Of a stretch of DNA of 35,111 nt, positions 34,796 through 35,111 are shown one piece after another. The notes beneath the pieces were generated by a model, which worked only from the letters and a program-made list of their open reading frames with translations, ran no database searches and was not told where the DNA came from. A program made the position numbers and the translations under genes. Position 1 is the first letter of the stretch; the number at the start of each line of letters is the position of its first letter. Source of the DNA: Pelagibacteraceae bacterium (GTDB taxonomy: Bacteria; Pseudomonadota; Alphaproteobacteria; Pelagibacterales; Pelagibacteraceae); contig VTPE01000004.1 in assembly GCA_008638005.1 (NCBI GenBank), forward strand, positions 1 through 35,111, in the 5' to 3' direction.

Positions 34796-35111
<316 letters not shown>

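Overview
The window is a compact, strongly AT-rich piece of an alphaproteobacterial chromosome. Three things point to this class: GcrA (an alphaproteobacterial cell-cycle regulator), class-typical gene neighbourhoods (aroK-aroB-CorC; bolA / J-domain protein-cobS-cobT; prfA-prmC-DUF4167; secA / argJ-mutT), and the 5' end of a 16S rRNA with an alphaproteobacterial look. The low GC, very short intergenic spaces, GTG/TTG starts and lack of Shine-Dalgarno motifs suggest a streamlined marine lineage of the SAR11 / HIMB59 / AEGEAN-169 kind. That lineage guess is an inference from reading alone. No phage, insertion sequence, CRISPR array or tRNA gene was seen.

Layout: 1-242 is the N-terminus of gcrA, leaving the window on the left. 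397-3304 is an operon of an ABC-2 permease, argD and argF. 3301-4746 (minus) is TrkH. 4844-7467 is class I lysyl-tRNA synthetase plus pyrD. 7435-8918 (minus) is a TauE/SafE exporter with a small DUF3429-like membrane protein. 9045-9934 is rpmB plus a VUT/YhhQ transporter. 9905-13300 (minus) is a zinc-finger J-domain protein, cobS and cobT; bolA (13326-13586) is divergent. 13576-16440 (minus) is aroK-aroB-CorC. 16507-19514 holds a tiny membrane ORF, an unknown secreted protein and accA. 19506-22097 (minus) is secA. 22172-24835 is argJ, mutT, a DUF3833 lipoprotein and DUF1178; ubiG (24832-25563) is on the minus strand. 25632-30398 is lysC, ispG, prfA, prmC and DUF4167. 30430-33134 is cysD-cysNC. 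33131-34402 (minus) is an M23 peptidase. 34403-35111 holds the rRNA promoter, leader and first ~316 nt of 16S, cut by the window end.

What the genes do together: most are core biosynthesis (arginine: argD, argF, argJ; aromatics: aroK, aroB; lysine-family: lysC; pyrimidine: pyrD; isoprenoid: ispG; ubiquinone: ubiG; fatty acid: accA), translation (lysK, rpmB, prfA, prmC, 16S), protein export (secA), envelope work (M23, lipoprotein, secreted protein) and ion or sulfur handling (TrkH, TauE, CorC, CysDNC). 

Points that stand out: all seven convergent gene pairs overlap at their 3' ends; AccA carries an extra C-terminal membrane segment; ArgF has Val where the family has Cys in the HCLP ornithine motif; the J-domain protein carries a duplicated Cys/His zinc-site pattern beside a CobS/CobT pair with no other cobalamin genes in view; rpmB has a near-consensus promoter that predicts an almost leaderless mRNA; and the rRNA leader has several strong hairpins. 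I found no convincing wholly new multi-gene system.
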